From JACDAL01 sp035646635 (GTDB lineage Bacteria > Actinomycetota > CADDZG01 > WHSQ01), in contig DASRPA010000124.1 of assembly GCA_035646635.1 (NCBI GenBank), positions 1 to 5,751 of the forward strand: a DNA stretch of 5,751 bases, given 5' to 3'. The notes under the pieces were generated by a model, which ran no database searches, was not told the DNA's origin, and saw only the letters and a list, made by a program, of their open reading frames with translations. The translations under genes were made by a program, and so were the position numbers. This document shows, in pieces, positions 5,182 through 5,751 of this stretch (the first letter of the stretch is position 1; every line of letters begins with the position of its first letter).

Positions 5182-5751
5182 ATGGAACAAGCGAACCCAA
5201 CGATCAACCAGGCGCTCGAGGCGTTTCTCGGGGAGCGGAAACAGCGACTTGCGACCAAGACCTACGCCAAGTACGAAGCCGTGATCCATCTCCTCGGTGA
5301 TTGCCTTGACAGTTACGGCCACCTGTCTCTCTCGGCGCGAGAGGGGAAGGTCTGGCACAAAGCCTTTATGCAAGACGAAGAGGCGGGCGCGTTCTGCAAC
5401 ATGTTCGGTCCGGACAAGATTCCAGAGAACGTTGGCGAGTTCCTCGGCTACTTCATGATTCGCAAGGTGATGGCCGGCCAGGACCTGCTCAAGGCGTCGG
5501 GAACAGTTGTCCGCAAGCTTCTCAAGTGGCTACGAGCGGAAGATCTCATTGAGGCTGCCGATGCCCAAGACGGCCTCGAGATCGTCGACGACATTGGTCC
5601 CGACCTTGCCATATCCGACGAGTTCTCCTTTCGCCTCGGCAGCCTTTGCCTCGAGCAACCCACAGGTCGAGTGCTAGAGGAATGGGAGGACGCTTATGCC
5701 GGGATCGCCAAGGTCGAGCAGGGCAAGATCTGGTTCAGCAACCACTCGGCA
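5182..5751 (+). CDS. Uncharacterised protein, N-terminal 190 residues (3' end outside window)
   Basis: The frame is open from the ATG at 5182 to the window end (190 codons, no stop) and follows a strong ribosome binding site. There is no signal peptide or membrane segment, so it is probably cytoplasmic. Residues 8-50 (INQALEAFLGERK, then ATKTYAKYEAVIHLLGDCLD) look like the helical SAM-like N-terminal domain of tyrosine recombinases. The following sequence does not continue as an integrase: an acidic segment, FCNMFGPDKIPENVGEFLGYFMIRKVMAG (71-99), then LLKASGTVVRKLLKWLRAEDLIE (102-124), which could be a winged-helix-like unit. I have an unverified impression of a conserved hypothetical family sharing the FGP-KI / EFLGYFM-RKV pattern. 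It is divergent from the XRE/nucleotidyltransferase operon and may share its control region. No function is assigned. Confidence 0.8.
   Translation, partial: MEQANPTINQALEAFLGERKQRLATKTYAKYEAVIHLLGDCLDSYGHLSLSAREGKVWHKAFMQDEEAGAFCNMFGPDKIPENVGEFLGYFMIRKVMAGQDLLKASGTVVRKLLKWLRAEDLIEAADAQDGLEIVDDIGPDLAISDEFSFRLGSLCLEQPTGRVLEEWEDAYAGIAKVEQGKIWFSNHSA

Noticed and set aside
4927..5373. 148-codon minus-strand ORF across the divergent intergenic region
   Set aside because: It overlaps the start of the XRE gene, the promoter/operator region and the right-hand gene, has no motif, and would conflict with better-supported starts at 5047 and 5182.
5182..5751. Calling the right-hand gene a tyrosine recombinase/integrase
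   Set aside because: Only the first 50 or so residues resemble a core-binding domain; the next 140 residues do not look like an integrase, and the catalytic region, if any, is outside the window. No attachment-site repeats were seen.
1..5751. tRNA/rRNA genes, CRISPR arrays, insertion sequences
   Set aside because: No cloverleaf with a TTCRANY-type T-loop, no regularly spaced repeats, and no transposase or terminal inverted repeats were noticed by eye; a tRNAscan or ISfinder run was not possible.

Overview
The window is GC-rich bacterial DNA with dense, short-spaced genes. G+C is judged by eye as roughly 60% or more. Strong G/C preference at third codon positions, GTG use, a likely leaderless promoter and a lipoprotein of a type I associate with high-G+C Gram-positives suggest an actinobacterium. 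That assignment is inference; there is no rRNA or other phylogenetic marker here.

Layout. (1) Bases 1-193 hold the 3' end of a + strand membrane-protein gene. (2) Bases 194-346 are a non-coding leader rich in inverted repeats, ending at the ribosome binding site of the next gene. (3) Bases 347-2221 (+) encode a 624-residue secreted lipoprotein with two divergent copies of one domain and a helical C-terminal region. (4) A 14-bp perfect hairpin at 2234-2264 separates this gene from a convergent operon and probably terminates both. (5) Bases 5047 to 2267 (- strand) are a four-gene operon read right to left: XRE-type DNA-binding protein, small nucleotidyltransferase-fold protein, PfkB-family sugar kinase, proline iminopeptidase. 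Each junction is a 4-bp ATGA overlap, so translation is probably coupled along the whole unit. (6) Bases 5048-5181 are a divergent intergenic region with an 18-bp inverted repeat over the likely -10 box of the operon. (7) From 5182 (+) an uncharacterised gene runs off the window; 190 residues are visible.

How it fits together. The regulator/nucleotidyltransferase pair resembles a toxin-antitoxin or AbiE-like module: a small DNA-binding protein first, an NTase-fold protein second, an operator over their promoter. Unusually, two apparently metabolic enzymes are fused to the same transcript by stop/start overlaps. If the regulator binds the inverted repeat, it would control all four genes and perhaps the divergent gene. 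The lipoprotein leader can be drawn as two competing folds, one of which hides the ribosome binding site. These two regulatory hypotheses are the points most worth testing. No mobile element, CRISPR array or RNA gene was recognised.
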